The translations under genes and the position numbers were made by a program. Shown piece by piece: positions 28,565 to 38,810 of a stretch of 64,000 nt of DNA. Positions within the stretch are counted from its first letter, which is position 1. Each line of letters opens with the position of its first letter. The notes beneath the pieces are model-generated. The model was not told the DNA's origin. It made no database searches and saw only the letters and a program-made list of their open reading frames with translations. This DNA comes from Terriglobales bacterium (GTDB lineage Bacteria; Acidobacteriota; Terriglobia; Terriglobales; Acidobacteriaceae): assembly GCA_016185365.1 (NCBI GenBank), contig JACPNP010000060.1, forward strand, positions 1 to 64,000, in the 5' to 3' direction.

Positions 28565-29941
28565 ATGCAGGACCTGACCAAAGGCTCGATCACCAAGAAC
28601 ATCCTGGCCATGACCAGCTTCATGCTGGTCACCATGGTGGTGCAGACCCTCTATTTCCTGGTGGACCTCTACTTTGTGGGCCGGCTGGGGAAGGAAGCGG
28701 TGGCCGCGGTCAGCCTCTCCGGCAACCTGATGTTCATCGTCCTGGCCGTTACCCAGATGCTGGGGGTGGGCACCACCGCCCTGATCGCGCAGGCCATCGG
28801 CCGCAAAGACAAAGAAGACGCGCTGCTCATCTTCAATCAGTCGCAGGTGATGGGCGTGCTGGTCGGCGCGATCTTTCTTTTTGTCGGGATGGTCCTCCGC
28901 GGCATGTACGCGAACGCTCTCGCCGCGGACCCTGTGACCGCGGAGCTGGCCAAGCAATACATGAGCTGGTTCATTCCGGCCATGGCGCTGCAGTTCCTGC
29001 TGGTCGGCACCGGCGCGGCGCTGCGCGGGACCGGCAACTTCAAACCCGGCATGATCGTCTCCACCGCGACCATCCTGCTCAATATGATCCTGGCGCCGGT
29101 CCTGATCTTTGGCTGGGGTACAGGACATCCTTTGGGCGTGGCCGGCGCGGCGCTGGCCAGCTTCATCGCCATCATCGTCGGCGTAGTCTGGCTGACTGTG
29201 TACGTGGTCCGACACGAGGTGTATCTCCAATTTGAATCCAAGGACTGGGGCGTGCGCTTCGACATTTGGAAGCGGATGCTCAAGATCGGCCTGCCCGCCG
29301 GCGCGGAGTTCGCGCTGATGTGGGTGTATCTGGTGATCATTTACTTCGTGGCCAAGCCGTTCGGCGCCGCCGCCCAGGCCGGATTCGGGATCGGGTTGCG
29401 CGTGGTCCAGGCGTTCTTTCTGCCGGTGGTGGCGCTGGGCTTTGCCGTGTCCCCGGTGGCCGGGCAGAACTTTGGAGCGCAACTGGCGGACCGCGTGCGC
29501 GAGACCTTCCGCTCCGGCGCCACCATGGCCACCTCGTTGATGCTGCTCTTCACCGCGCTTGCTCACATCGCGCCGGAGGCGTCCATCCGGGTGTTTTCCT
29601 CGGACCCGCAGGTGATCGCGGTGGGCGCGGAGTATCTCCGTATCATCTCTTTCAACTTCATCGCGTCAGGACTGGTCTTTGTCAGCTCCAGCATGTTTCA
29701 GGCCATGGGCAATACTCTGCCGCCGCTGTTCAGCTCGGCGAGCCGTATCGTGTTGCTGGCCATCCCCGCGCTGGTCCTCGCGAAGCTGCCGGGATTCGAC
29801 CTGCGCTGGATCTGGTATCTTTCGGTGGGTTCGGTGACGCTGCAGATGGTGCTGAATCTGTATCTGTTGCAGCGGGAGTTTGCGCGGAAGTTGCAGTTCC
29901 AGGTCAAGTTGCCTGCGCAACCCGAAATCGCGCCGGCATGA
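28565..29941 (+). CDS. MATE family efflux transporter
   Basis: 12-TM MATE pattern: LYFLVDLYFVGRLGKEAVAAVSLSGNLMFI, LIAQAIGRKDKEDA, PVAGQNFGAQLADRVRETFRSG. Confidence 0.92.
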   Translation: MQDLTKGSITKNILAMTSFMLVTMVVQTLYFLVDLYFVGRLGKEAVAAVSLSGNLMFIVLAVTQMLGVGTTALIAQAIGRKDKEDALLIFNQSQVMGVLVGAIFLFVGMVLRGMYANALAADPVTAELAKQYMSWFIPAMALQFLLVGTGAALRGTGNFKPGMIVSTATILLNMILAPVLIFGWGTGHPLGVAGAALASFIAIIVGVVWLTVYVVRHEVYLQFESKDWGVRFDIWKRMLKIGLPAGAEFALMWVYLVIIYFVAKPFGAAAQAGFGIGLRVVQAFFLPVVALGFAVSPVAGQNFGAQLADRVRETFRSGATMATSLMLLFTALAHIAPEASIRVFSSDPQVIAVGAEYLRIISFNFIASGLVFVSSSMFQAMGNTLPPLFSSASRIVLLAIPALVLAKLPGFDLRWIWYLSVGSVTLQMVLNLYLLQREFARKLQFQVKLPAQPEIAPA

Positions 29942-29970
29942 TCAGAAGCGTTGCAGTCTGCTAAGCCGGC

Positions 29971-31125
29971 TTACACGCCCGCCAGTCCCTGCTCCAGGTC
30001 GGCCAGGATGTCTTCCACGTCTTCGATCCCCACGGAGATCCGCACCATGCCGTCGGTCAGGCCGATGGCGGCGCGCCCCTCAGCGCCCAGCGCGGCATGG
30101 GTCATGGTGGCCGGGTGTGAGATCAGCGTCTCCACCCCACCCAGCGATTCGCCCAGCGTGCACACCTTGAGCCGGCGCAGGAATTTGTTGGCATTGTCCT
30201 GCGAGCCCAGGTCGAAGGTGATCATCGAGCCAAAACCCTTCATCTGTTTCTTGGCCAGCTCGTATTGCGGATGGTCCTTCAGTCCCGGATAGAGCACGGT
30301 CTTGATCTTCTTCTGACCCTTGAGGAACTCCGCGACTTTGCGCCCATTCACGTCATGCTGCTCCATGCGCACAGCCAGCGTCTTCACGCCGCGCAACACC
30401 AGCCAGCACTCGAAGGGCGACATGATCGCGCCGGTGGCCTTCTGGATGTAGGCCAGCTTTTCCGCATGGTCCGGCGTTGTGCCCACCAGTACGCCGCCCA
30501 GCCCGTCGCTATGGCCGTTCAGGAATTTCGTGGTCGAGTGCATGACCACGTCCGCGCCCAGCTCGATGGGCTTCTGGAAATACGGCGACGCGAACGTGTT
30601 GTCCACCACCAGTTGCGCGCCGTGCGCGCGCGCCACTTTGGCCACGGCGGCGATATCGGTGAGCTGCATCAGCGGATTGGTGGGGGTCTCGATCCATACG
30701 AAGCGCGTGTTCTTGCGCAGCGCCTTCTGCACGTTCTCCGTGACCGAGGTGTCCACGTAGCTGACTTCGAGTCCGAAGTTCGCCCACACGGTGTTGAACA
30801 TCCGGGGCACGCCGCCATAGACGTTCGATCCGCAGATCACATGGTCGCCGGCCTTGGCGTACATGGAGACATAGGCGTTGGTCGCGGCCATACCGCTGGC
30901 GAAGACGTGCGCCGAGCTTCCACCCTCCAGCGCCGCCAGGTTCTGCTCCAGGCGTGTGCGCGTGGGGTTGGAGACCCGCGCGTACTCGTATCCCTTGTGC
31001 TTGCCGATCTCTTCCTGCGCGTAGGTGGAGGTGGGATGGATGGGCGGCGCCACCGACCCGGTGACCGGATCCGGCTCCTGCCCCACATGGATGGCCCGGG
31101 TGGAAAAGCCTTTTTTCTCTGACAT
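29971..31125 (-). CDS. Cys/Met metabolism PLP-dependent enzyme (cystathionine gamma-lyase/synthase-like)
   Basis: GFSTRAIHVGQEPDPVTGSVAPPIHPTSTYAQ ... VMHSTTKFLNGHSDGLGGVLV ... ESLGGVETLISHPATMTHA. Confidence 0.9.
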   Translation of the reverse strand: MSEKKGFSTRAIHVGQEPDPVTGSVAPPIHPTSTYAQEEIGKHKGYEYARVSNPTRTRLEQNLAALEGGSSAHVFASGMAATNAYVSMYAKAGDHVICGSNVYGGVPRMFNTVWANFGLEVSYVDTSVTENVQKALRKNTRFVWIETPTNPLMQLTDIAAVAKVARAHGAQLVVDNTFASPYFQKPIELGADVVMHSTTKFLNGHSDGLGGVLVGTTPDHAEKLAYIQKATGAIMSPFECWLVLRGVKTLAVRMEQHDVNGRKVAEFLKGQKKIKTVLYPGLKDHPQYELAKKQMKGFGSMITFDLGSQDNANKFLRRLKVCTLGESLGGVETLISHPATMTHAALGAEGRAAIGLTDGMVRISVGIEDVEDILADLEQGLAGV

Positions 31126-31197
31126 AGTGGATTGGATTCTCTGAGCGGACGATGGATTCAATCAAGGATTTAGTTGACCTGATGTTGCCCTGTGTAC

Positions 31198-31250
31198 GAT
31201 CGCAAATTGCAGATTTTGAAATTGAAAATTTGAGATTTCAAGATTTGCAA
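31198..31250. repeat. degenerate period-7/8 AT-rich array abutting the cysK stop
   Basis: GCAAATT GCAGATT TTGAAATT GAAAATT TGAGATT TCAAGATT TGCAATT. Confidence 0.75.
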
Positions 31251-32210
31251 TTACTTCCCGCCTTCAAAGATCCCCTTCGACAAATACCGTTCCGCGGAAT
31301 CGGGAATGACGGTGACCACGCGCTTGCCCGGGCCCAATTCTTTGGCGATACGCAGCGCCGCCGCCATTACGGCGCCGCCGCTGGATCCGGCCAGCACGCC
31401 TTCTTTGCGGGCAAGTTCCTTCACCATTTGAAACGCCTCTTCATCGTGGATCATCAAGACGCGGTCAGCCATCGTTGGATCGAATGTCTTGGGGATGAAA
31501 CTTACTCCGATGCCTTCCACCTTGTGCGGCCCCGGCGCCCCGCCTTGCAGGATCGAGCCCTGCGACTCCACGGCCACGCCCATCACCTGCGGGTTCTTCG
31601 ATTTCAGCAGCCGGGTCACGCCGGTAAAGGTCCCGCCTGTGCCCACGCCCAGCACCACGGCGTCCACCTTGCCGCCCATCTGTTCCCAGATCTCACGTCC
31701 GGTGGTCTCGTAGTGATAATCGGGATTGGCTTGGTTCTCGAACTGGAGGGCGACGAAGGAACCGGGGATGGTGGCGGCGATCTCTTTGGCTTTGCGGATG
31801 GCGCCCTGCATGCCTTCGGCCTCGGGCGTGCGCAGCACCTCCGCCCCCAGCGCCTGCATGATCTTGACCTTCTCCTCGGAGAACTGCTCCGGCACGCAGA
31901 AGATCACGCGATACCCTTTGTTCACGCCGATCAGCGCCAGTCCCACGCCGGTGTTGCCGGCCGTGGCCTCGATGATGGTGGAGCCTTCCTTCAGCCGGCC
32001 TTCGGCCTCCGCGCGCTGGATCATCCCGATGGCCGCGCGGTCTTTCACGCTGAATCCCGGGTTGATGTACTCCAGCTTGGCGTAGATGTCGGCGGAACCG
32101 GCCGGTGTGATCCGCCGCAAATGCAGCATGGGCGTCTGACCGACCAGATCGGTGATGTTCTCAGCGATTCGGAGCGCGGAAGCAGCCTGTTGGGCGTTCA
32201 TGGTTGGCAT
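31251..32210 (-). CDS. cysK: cysteine synthase / OAS-TL family
   Basis: ITDLVGQTPMLHLRRI, YINPGFSVKDRAAIGMIQRAEAEG, EATAGNTGVGLALIG, GVGTGGTFTGVTRLLKSKNP. Confidence 0.92.
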   Translation of the reverse strand: MPTMNAQQAASALRIAENITDLVGQTPMLHLRRITPAGSADIYAKLEYINPGFSVKDRAAIGMIQRAEAEGRLKEGSTIIEATAGNTGVGLALIGVNKGYRVIFCVPEQFSEEKVKIMQALGAEVLRTPEAEGMQGAIRKAKEIAATIPGSFVALQFENQANPDYHYETTGREIWEQMGGKVDAVVLGVGTGGTFTGVTRLLKSKNPQVMGVAVESQGSILQGGAPGPHKVEGIGVSFIPKTFDPTMADRVLMIHDEEAFQMVKELARKEGVLAGSSGGAVMAAALRIAKELGPGKRVVTVIPDSAERYLSKGIFEGGK

Positions 32211-32306
32211 TTCTGAGAGTACTCATTAGCCTACCGGAAATCGTCGGACAGGGCCACCGATTTGATGGGTTTGGCCGTCTCCGGATGCGGCGGTCGCGTA
32301 AGAAAC

Positions 32307-33467
32307 CTATTTTTTCGGTTTTACCGGCTCCGGCTTGGCGGTCGCCTGCTTTTGCGGCCCGGCGTAATATCCGCTGCGGGTGCGGGCCGCCACCTTTTGT
32401 CCCCCGGCTTTCACTTCCACGCGCACGCTGCGGAACCCCGCTTCCGTCAGCGGACGCAGCGGCTTGTACCCGATGGCATATTGATTGCGGATGTCATACG
32501 CCACATCTTTTGTGACAGCGTCGACCTCTTCGAATTTCTCCGGAAAATAGGCCATCCCGCCGCTGGTCTGGGCCAGGTTGTTCATGGCCCGCTTGGCCTT
32601 GCGCGCCACTTTCCTGTCCTCATCCTCCAGCAGGCCGATCATGTAGACGGTGACGTCGCTGAAATCCTCCTGCAGGAAGCGCAGTGTCTCCTCCAGTGTC
32701 AGTTGGCTGGCGTTGTCCTCGCCGTCGGTGACGACCAGCAGGACTTTCTTGTCCCGTCGCGCGCCTTTGTGCAGATGGCCGGCGGCGGCGTAGACCGCGT
32801 CATAGAGCGCGGTGGTGGAGCGCGCCTGGATCTGGTCCAGCGCGTCCTTCAGTTTGACCAGGTCGGCGGTGTAATCCTGATCGAGGTTGGCCTCGAAATC
32901 GAAGTTGACAACGAACACTTCATCGTCCGGGTTCGAGGCGCGCACGAAGTTCAGCGCCGCCTGGTTCACCGAGGGGCGCTTCTTGCGCATGCTGGCGGAG
33001 TTGTCGATCACCAGTCCCACGGAGACGGGAATGTCCTCGTTGCGGAACGAAGTGATCGGCTGGGCCACATTGTCTTCGAAGACGGTGAACGCCGGGCGCC
33101 CCAGCTTGGTGATGAACCGCCCTTTGGCGTCCATCACCGTGGCGTGCAGGACCACCTCATCCACTTTCTTGCGGAACAGGAATCCGGACTGCCGTTCCCC
33201 CGGTTCGCGTTCGCGCAATTGCGGATTTTTCTTTTCTTCCTCCGCGGCCGCTTCGGTCGCGGATTTTTCCGCTTCCAGCGCTTTGCGCTCCATCTCCGCG
33301 TCGGAAGGCGGCGTGAGGTCTTCCACTTTTTGCGGTTCCGTGGGTTTTTGTTCCGGCGCGGTGGGTTGTTGCGCCCATGGAGCGCCGCAGGTCAATAACA
33401 GGAATGTAAGGAGGAACAGCCGGCTCTTACTGCTGTGGCGCGTAATAGCCCTGGCGTGCGTGGACAT
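32307..33467 (-). CDS. secreted VWFA-domain protein
   Basis: Signal peptide; VGLVIDNSASMRKKRPSVNQAALNFV MIDAS-like motif; LLVVTDGEDNASQ. Confidence 0.82.
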   Translation of the reverse strand: MSTHARAITRHSSKSRLFLLTFLLLTCGAPWAQQPTAPEQKPTEPQKVEDLTPPSDAEMERKALEAEKSATEAAAEEEKKNPQLREREPGERQSGFLFRKKVDEVVLHATVMDAKGRFITKLGRPAFTVFEDNVAQPITSFRNEDIPVSVGLVIDNSASMRKKRPSVNQAALNFVRASNPDDEVFVVNFDFEANLDQDYTADLVKLKDALDQIQARSTTALYDAVYAAAGHLHKGARRDKKVLLVVTDGEDNASQLTLEETLRFLQEDFSDVTVYMIGLLEDEDRKVARKAKRAMNNLAQTSGGMAYFPEKFEEVDAVTKDVAYDIRNQYAIGYKPLRPLTEAGFRSVRVEVKAGGQKVAARTRSGYYAGPQKQATAKPEPVKPKK

Positions 33468-34449
33468 TGAGGAGCGGCAATCCTTTCGGCGCATTGAGTT
33501 TGACCTTCAATTTGCGCCACTTCCCGTCGCGCATCTTGTTACTTGGACGGTAGCCCAGGACATATTGGTTGCGCAACTCCACGCCGATCTTTACCGCCGT
33601 GTCGCTCAACTCGCTGACGTCATTGATGGAGAACGTGCGTCCCCCGGTGGCGTCTGTCAATTGCGAAAGCAGGTAGGGCCCGCGGATCTCCTCTTCCGTG
33701 CTGCGATAGAGGTCGTAGATGCCGATGGCGTAGATCTGCACGTCGGCCTCCTGCACCAGTTTTTTGATCTCATTGTCCGTGTACCGGCTGTGATTGTCGC
33801 CGCCGTCGGAGATCATCAGCAATGCCTTCTTGGGGTGCCTGGCGGTGCGCATCTTGTTCATCGCCAGGTAGACGGCGTCCAGCAGCGCCGTTTGCCCGTT
33901 GGGCACCGCATAGACCAGCTTGCCCTGGATGTCCTCGATCGAGGTGGTGAAGTCATGCAGCAGCTCCGGACGGTTGGCGAACGTGACCATGAAGAACTCG
34001 TCCTGCGGGTTCGCCGTCTTGAAGAACTCGATCACCGCATCCTTGGCCTTGTCGATCTTGTTCTTCATGCTGCCGCTCAGGTCAAAGACCACCCCCAGCG
34101 AGATGGGCGCATCTTCGCTGGAAAAGTGCCGGATGTCCTGCTTGATGTTCTGTTCCAGGATGACGAAGTTGTCTTTTTCCAGCCCGGTCACCAGGCGGTT
34201 CAACGGGTCGGTCACGGTGACGCTCACCAGCACCAGGTCCACATCGCTGCGGATGGGCTTGCCGAACTGTTTCAGCTCGTCAGTCGACAGTTCCTGGGGA
34301 TTAGCGGGCGGTTTATCGGTTTTGAGCCGTGGCTGGGTGTTGATGGTCTGTTCCGCGCCCTGTCCCAGGGCCGCGCACGCAAGTAAAGACACCAAGAGCA
34401 GAAGCTTCGCCGGCAGGACGCCGGAGCTTTTCTGGACCGCGGCCAACAC
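33427..34449 (-). CDS. secreted VWFA-domain protein (paralogue of neighbour)
   Basis: LGVVFDLSGSMKNKIDKAKDAVIEFFKTANPQDEFFMVTF; ALLMISDGGDNHSRY. Confidence 0.82.
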   Translation of the reverse strand: MLAAVQKSSGVLPAKLLLLVSLLACAALGQGAEQTINTQPRLKTDKPPANPQELSTDELKQFGKPIRSDVDLVLVSVTVTDPLNRLVTGLEKDNFVILEQNIKQDIRHFSSEDAPISLGVVFDLSGSMKNKIDKAKDAVIEFFKTANPQDEFFMVTFANRPELLHDFTTSIEDIQGKLVYAVPNGQTALLDAVYLAMNKMRTARHPKKALLMISDGGDNHSRYTDNEIKKLVQEADVQIYAIGIYDLYRSTEEEIRGPYLLSQLTDATGGRTFSINDVSELSDTAVKIGVELRNQYVLGYRPSNKMRDGKWRKLKVKLNAPKGLPLLNVHARQGYYAPQQ

Positions 34450-34619
34450 CGTTAGGACCCTCAGTTCTTACGCGAATGTTAGCACAGGCCCAACGGTGGG
34501 AAAAGGAGGTGTGGGACGAATCGCGCCTGCCTTGCGCACGCGTTTCACGGGCCCGTGACATTTGAACTGCCGCCTGCTTCCCTTTACTATCAGTGGCGAG
34601 CGAATCCGCACTCTCTCCC

Positions 34620-35853
34620 ATGGCCAACGTCCGCCCGTTCAACGCCCTCCGGTTCGATACCGGCAAAGTCCAGCTGGAAAATGTCCTCACCCAGCCGTAT
34701 GACAAGATCACGCCGGAGATGCAGGCCGGATACTACGCCAAAAGCCCGCACAGCCTCATCCCCATCGAGCTGGGACGAGCCGACGCAGCGTTTCGAAGTA
34801 CCCAATGCTCCCGGCGAATGGCGCACACGCGCCGGATTCATCGGGCTGTGCCGGCTGTACGACTATCCGGAACACGTGGTCCATCGTCACGAACAGACGC
34901 TCTCCAAGCCCAAGGCGGACCGGCTGGATCTGTTGCGGGCCACGCACACCCACTCCGGCCAGATCTTCTTGTTGTATTCCGACCCGGAATCCGAGGTCGA
35001 CTCGCTCCTGGCGAAATCCATCGACCCCAACCGCTCCACGGCCTCCATGGTGGACGAGTACGATGTGCGCCATACCATCTGGCGGATCAATGACCCGATG
35101 ATCATCGCCCAGCTCAGCGCCCTGATGAAGGACAAGAAGCTCATCATCGCCGACGGCCATCACCGCTATGAGACCGCGCTCGCCTATCGCAACGAGTGCC
35201 GATCGCGCCATCTTGAAAAACCCGCGGAAGAAGGCCGCACCGGCCAGTTGGTGATCGACGGCCACGCGCCCTATGAATTCGTGATGGCCACGTTCATCAA
35301 CATGGACTCGCCGGACCTCCTCATCCTGCCCACGCATCGCGTCGTCTTCGGGCTGCCGGGATTTGACGCGCGCGTCATGATCGACGCCGCCATGACCTAC
35401 TTCGATGTGGAAGGCATGCCCGCCGGAGCCACCGCCGAGACCGCCATGAACACGCTGAGCGCGCTTGCCTCCGCGCGCACTTCGTTCGTGGCCGCCACTG
35501 CCGACGGCGCCTGGGTGCTTAAGGCGAAACGGACCGCGATCGATCATCTGCTGGCCAGGACGCCGCATTTGCAACGCGAACTGGATGTGGTGCAGCTTCA
35601 TAAAGTGCTGTTGGAAGAAGTCCTCGGCATCTCGGAAGAAGACATCCGCAACCAGACGTACCTTCAATATCTGCGCAGTGCGGAGGAAGCCATGGCGCGC
35701 GTCCGTTCCGGCGCGAACGTGGCCTTCCTGATGAATCCGGTGCGCATGAGCCAGATGCGCGATGTCTCGTTCGCACTGGAAGTCATGCCGCAAAAGTCCA
35801 CCGATTTCTACCCCAAGCTGATGAGCGGGCTCACGCTGTATGCGCTCGACTGA
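34620..35853 (+). pseudogene. DUF1015 family protein, interrupted by an internal deletion/frameshift near 34775-34790
   Basis: MANVRPFNALRFDTGKVQLENVLTQPYDKITPEMQAGYYAKSPHSLIPIELG in one frame; FEVPNAPGEWRTRAGFIGLCRLYDYPEHVVHRHEQTLSKPKADRLDLLRATHTHSGQIFLLYSDP ... IIADGHHRYETAL in another. Confidence 0.78.
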
Positions 35854-37330
35854 CGTCCGCCGACTCGCCGCGTTGGCGGTCCTTGCCGTGCTTGTCGCCG
35901 CTGTTCTTCCCTGGGTCACGCGCTCGGCGGAAGAAAAGCGCCTCTACGTGTTCACGCCCGCCGGCATCTCCTCGATCTCGATCACGGACCAGGACAGGCA
36001 CGAATACATCGCGCTGCAGGACCTGCTGCCCAACCTGGGTCAAGTCGGCATCCGCCGAGAGCGTGACGTCGTTCGCCTGCGCGTGGGCGCGGTGGAAGGC
36101 GAGTTTCGCGATGGACGCAACCGCTTCCGCATCGGGAAGATGCAGGTCGAGTCCGCGCTGAAGGTCCGCATCGACGAGAGCGGACGCGTCCTGGTCCCCC
36201 TGGATCTGCTGCCGGAGATCATCAAGCAATACACCGGGGCCGAACCGGAGCTCCGGCTCGCAAGTCACAAACTTTATTTGCGCGGCGTGGCGCAATACGT
36301 ATCCATCGAGCTCCGGCGGACCGATCCAAGCACGCTTGTGCTGACATTTCCCGTGGCCGTCAGCCCGAACATCACCAACGAGGGCGGCCGGGTGCGGCTG
36401 TCCTTCACGCATGAGCCGGTGTTGATGAGCGCCGATCGCATTGATTATCAGGACAAGCTCATTCAGTCCATCGCCTTCAGTGAACCCAATGGCGCCTCTG
36501 AGATCACCGTGCAGGGCGCCGCGCCGCTGCTCACAGGATTCAGTGAAGGCGGCCGCGTGATCACACTTAGCGCCGCGCCGGCTCCGCCGAAGATCGCGCA
36601 GGCTCCGGCGCAGCCTCCGCCTTCAACCTCGCCTATCGCGGCCCCGGTCACGCCGGGCCGGCTTCCGGCCACCGCATCGCCGGGATTGCCGGAGACGCCG
36701 CTCCCCGTCCATGGCGTGGTCCCGTTTTTCGTGATGATCGACCCCGGACACGGCGGCGATGACAGCGGTGCCCGCTTCAGTGAGAAGTTTCAGGAGAAAG
36801 ACGTCACCCTTGCCATCGCCCGCCGCCTGCGCGCGGAATTGCAGGACCGCGGCATCACGGCCGTGCTTCTGCGCGACTCGGATACGACCCTGCCCCTGGA
36901 ACAGCGGGCGGAGGGAGCGAATCTGCGCCGCGCGGGCATGTTCATCAGTCTTCATGCGGGCGGACCCGGAGTGGGCGTTCGCGTGTATACCGCGCTCGTG
37001 CCGCCTGCCGACCCCAAGGTGCGGGAGCAAGCGGGGCCCTTTATTCCCTGGCAAAGCGTGCATGCTGCGTTCCTGGATAAGAGCCGCGTGCTGGGCGAGC
37101 AGATGGTCAGTGAATTGGCGGGACGCAAGGTGGACGCACAACTGATGCCGGCGTCTATCGCGCCGTTGAGCCGTGTGGCGTCGCCGGCGGTGGCGCTGGA
37201 AGTGGCACCGCCGCGGGACAATCCATCGCTGGATGGTTTGAATGCACCTGCCTATCAGCAAGCGGTTGCCCAGGCGGCCGCCGCCGCGGTGGTGGGCGCA
37301 CTGGCCCACATGTTGGAGGAGCACAAGTGA
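35840..37330 (+). CDS. N-acetylmuramoyl-L-alanine amidase (Amidase_3)
   Basis: FVMIDPGHGGDDSGARFSEKFQEKDVTLAIARRLRAELQDRGITAVLLRDSDTTLPLEQRAEGANLRRAGMFISLHAG. Confidence 0.85.
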   Translation: MRSTDVRRLAALAVLAVLVAAVLPWVTRSAEEKRLYVFTPAGISSISITDQDRHEYIALQDLLPNLGQVGIRRERDVVRLRVGAVEGEFRDGRNRFRIGKMQVESALKVRIDESGRVLVPLDLLPEIIKQYTGAEPELRLASHKLYLRGVAQYVSIELRRTDPSTLVLTFPVAVSPNITNEGGRVRLSFTHEPVLMSADRIDYQDKLIQSIAFSEPNGASEITVQGAAPLLTGFSEGGRVITLSAAPAPPKIAQAPAQPPPSTSPIAAPVTPGRLPATASPGLPETPLPVHGVVPFFVMIDPGHGGDDSGARFSEKFQEKDVTLAIARRLRAELQDRGITAVLLRDSDTTLPLEQRAEGANLRRAGMFISLHAGGPGVGVRVYTALVPPADPKVREQAGPFIPWQSVHAAFLDKSRVLGEQMVSELAGRKVDAQLMPASIAPLSRVASPAVALEVAPPRDNPSLDGLNAPAYQQAVAQAAAAAVVGALAHMLEEHK

Positions 37331-37923
37331 TCTCACGCCAACTACAGATCACCATCGCGCTGCTGCTGATCGCATTGCTCGCCGGAGGAGTGTATATGTA
37401 CGAACTCCGCCGCCGCGACGAGCGCAACCTGCTGCAGAGCGCGGATGCGCGTCCCGTGACAGCTCCCGTGGCCGGCCCCAAGGTCCCGGTCACGCTGGTC
37501 GTCGCGTTCGATGATGATGGTGTATTGATGCGCCGGCAGGCCGAGGTCGCCTTGCCGGACGATCCCAGCGGACGGGCGCGTGAAGTCCTGCGCGCGTTGC
37601 TGGCGGAGTATTTGCAGCATCCCGCTCCTCACAAGGTCGGCGAGGGCGCGGACGTGGATGCTGTGTATCTTGTGGAAGGTGGATTGTGCGTGGTGGACAT
37701 GAACGCCAAGTTCGCCACCGGACATCCCTCCGGCGTCCTGCTGGAGCAGTTCACCGTGGCTACCATGATCGAGACCCTGGCCGTGAACATACCCGGCGTA
37801 CGGCGCGTGAAATTCCTGGTGGAGGGCAAGGAGCGCGAGACGCTGGCCGGACACGCCGATCTCACTACCATGTATGACGTGGATGCGGTCCACCAGATCG
37901 TGACCGGATTGGAGAAACATTGA
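37327..37923 (+). CDS. GerMN-domain membrane-anchored protein
   Basis: N-terminal TM helix; VTLVVAFDDDGVLMRRQAEVALPDDPSGRAREVLRALL ... AVYLVEGGLCVVDMNAKFA ... LLEQFTVATMIETLAVNIPGVRRVKFLVEG; GTG start overlaps amidase stop. Confidence 0.8.
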   Translation: MISRQLQITIALLLIALLAGGVYMYELRRRDERNLLQSADARPVTAPVAGPKVPVTLVVAFDDDGVLMRRQAEVALPDDPSGRAREVLRALLAEYLQHPAPHKVGEGADVDAVYLVEGGLCVVDMNAKFATGHPSGVLLEQFTVATMIETLAVNIPGVRRVKFLVEGKERETLAGHADLTTMYDVDAVHQIVTGLEKH

Positions 37924-38714
37924 AACAGCGGCCCCTCATCGGTGTGTTCGACTCCGGCGTCGGCGGCCTCACTGTGCTTGCCGAGCTGCTGCGCCAGGTC
38001 CCGAACGCGGACTACGTCTACTTCGGTGATACCGCGCGGCTCCCCTATGGATCGAAATCCGCCGCCACCGTGGCCAAGTACGCCATCGGCGCCGCCCACT
38101 ATCTTGAGCAGCAAGGCATCGACTTTCTGGTCATCGGCTGTAATACCGCCTGCGCGCAGGCGTATGACAGTGTCCGCGCCGCGGTGAAGACGCCGATGAT
38201 CGGCGTGATCGAGCCCGGCGCGGAGGCTGCCGCGGGCGTCAGCCGGAAGAAAGACGTGATCGTCCTGGCCACGGAAGGAACGGTGAATAGTCATGCCTAT
38301 CGCAAGGCGCTCGAAGCCCGAGGGATCAAGGCGGAGGAAAAGGCCTGCCCGCTCTTCGTCCCGCTGGTGGAAGAGGGATGGGGCGAGCACAGCGTCACCG
38401 AGCAAGTCGCGCACATTTATCTGGATGACCTGTTCAAGGGGGCGGCGGATGTGATGGTGCTGGGCTGTACGCACTATCCCCTGCTCCGTCCGCTGCTTCG
38501 CCGCATCACGCCGGAGCGCATCCAGATCATCGACTCGGCGGAGTCCACCGCGCGCAAGGTGGCGGAGGCGCTGCCGCACGCGGCTTCCGGCGGCGTATCG
38601 GCTCCGGATGTCCGCTTCTTTGCCACCGATTCGGTGGAGAAGTTCCGCCGCGCCGGGGAAAAGTTCCTCGGCCAAAGGATCGTGGACGTCACCCATGTAG
38701 ACTTGGAGTCGTGA
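37920..38714 (+). CDS. murI: glutamate racemase (TTG start overlapping GerMN stop)
   Basis: IGVFDSGVGGLTVLAELLRQVPNADYVYFGDTARLPYGSKS ... VIGCNTACAQAYD ... LGCTHYPLLRPLL. Confidence 0.95.
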   Translation: MKQRPLIGVFDSGVGGLTVLAELLRQVPNADYVYFGDTARLPYGSKSAATVAKYAIGAAHYLEQQGIDFLVIGCNTACAQAYDSVRAAVKTPMIGVIEPGAEAAAGVSRKKDVIVLATEGTVNSHAYRKALEARGIKAEEKACPLFVPLVEEGWGEHSVTEQVAHIYLDDLFKGAADVMVLGCTHYPLLRPLLRRITPERIQIIDSAESTARKVAEALPHAASGGVSAPDVRFFATDSVEKFRRAGEKFLGQRIVDVTHVDLES

Positions 38715-38773
38715 TTCCACGGTCTGCTCATTGTGGTTTGTTCTGGACCGGTTATTCCCTGGGTAATGCTCTT

Positions 38774-38803
38774 CTGGAAACTTGAAACTGGAAACTCGAA
38801 ACG
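38774..38803. repeat. period-7 array
   Basis: CTGGAAA CTTGAAA CTGGAAA CTCGAAA CGG. Confidence 0.8.
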
Positions 38804-38810
38804 GATTCTC

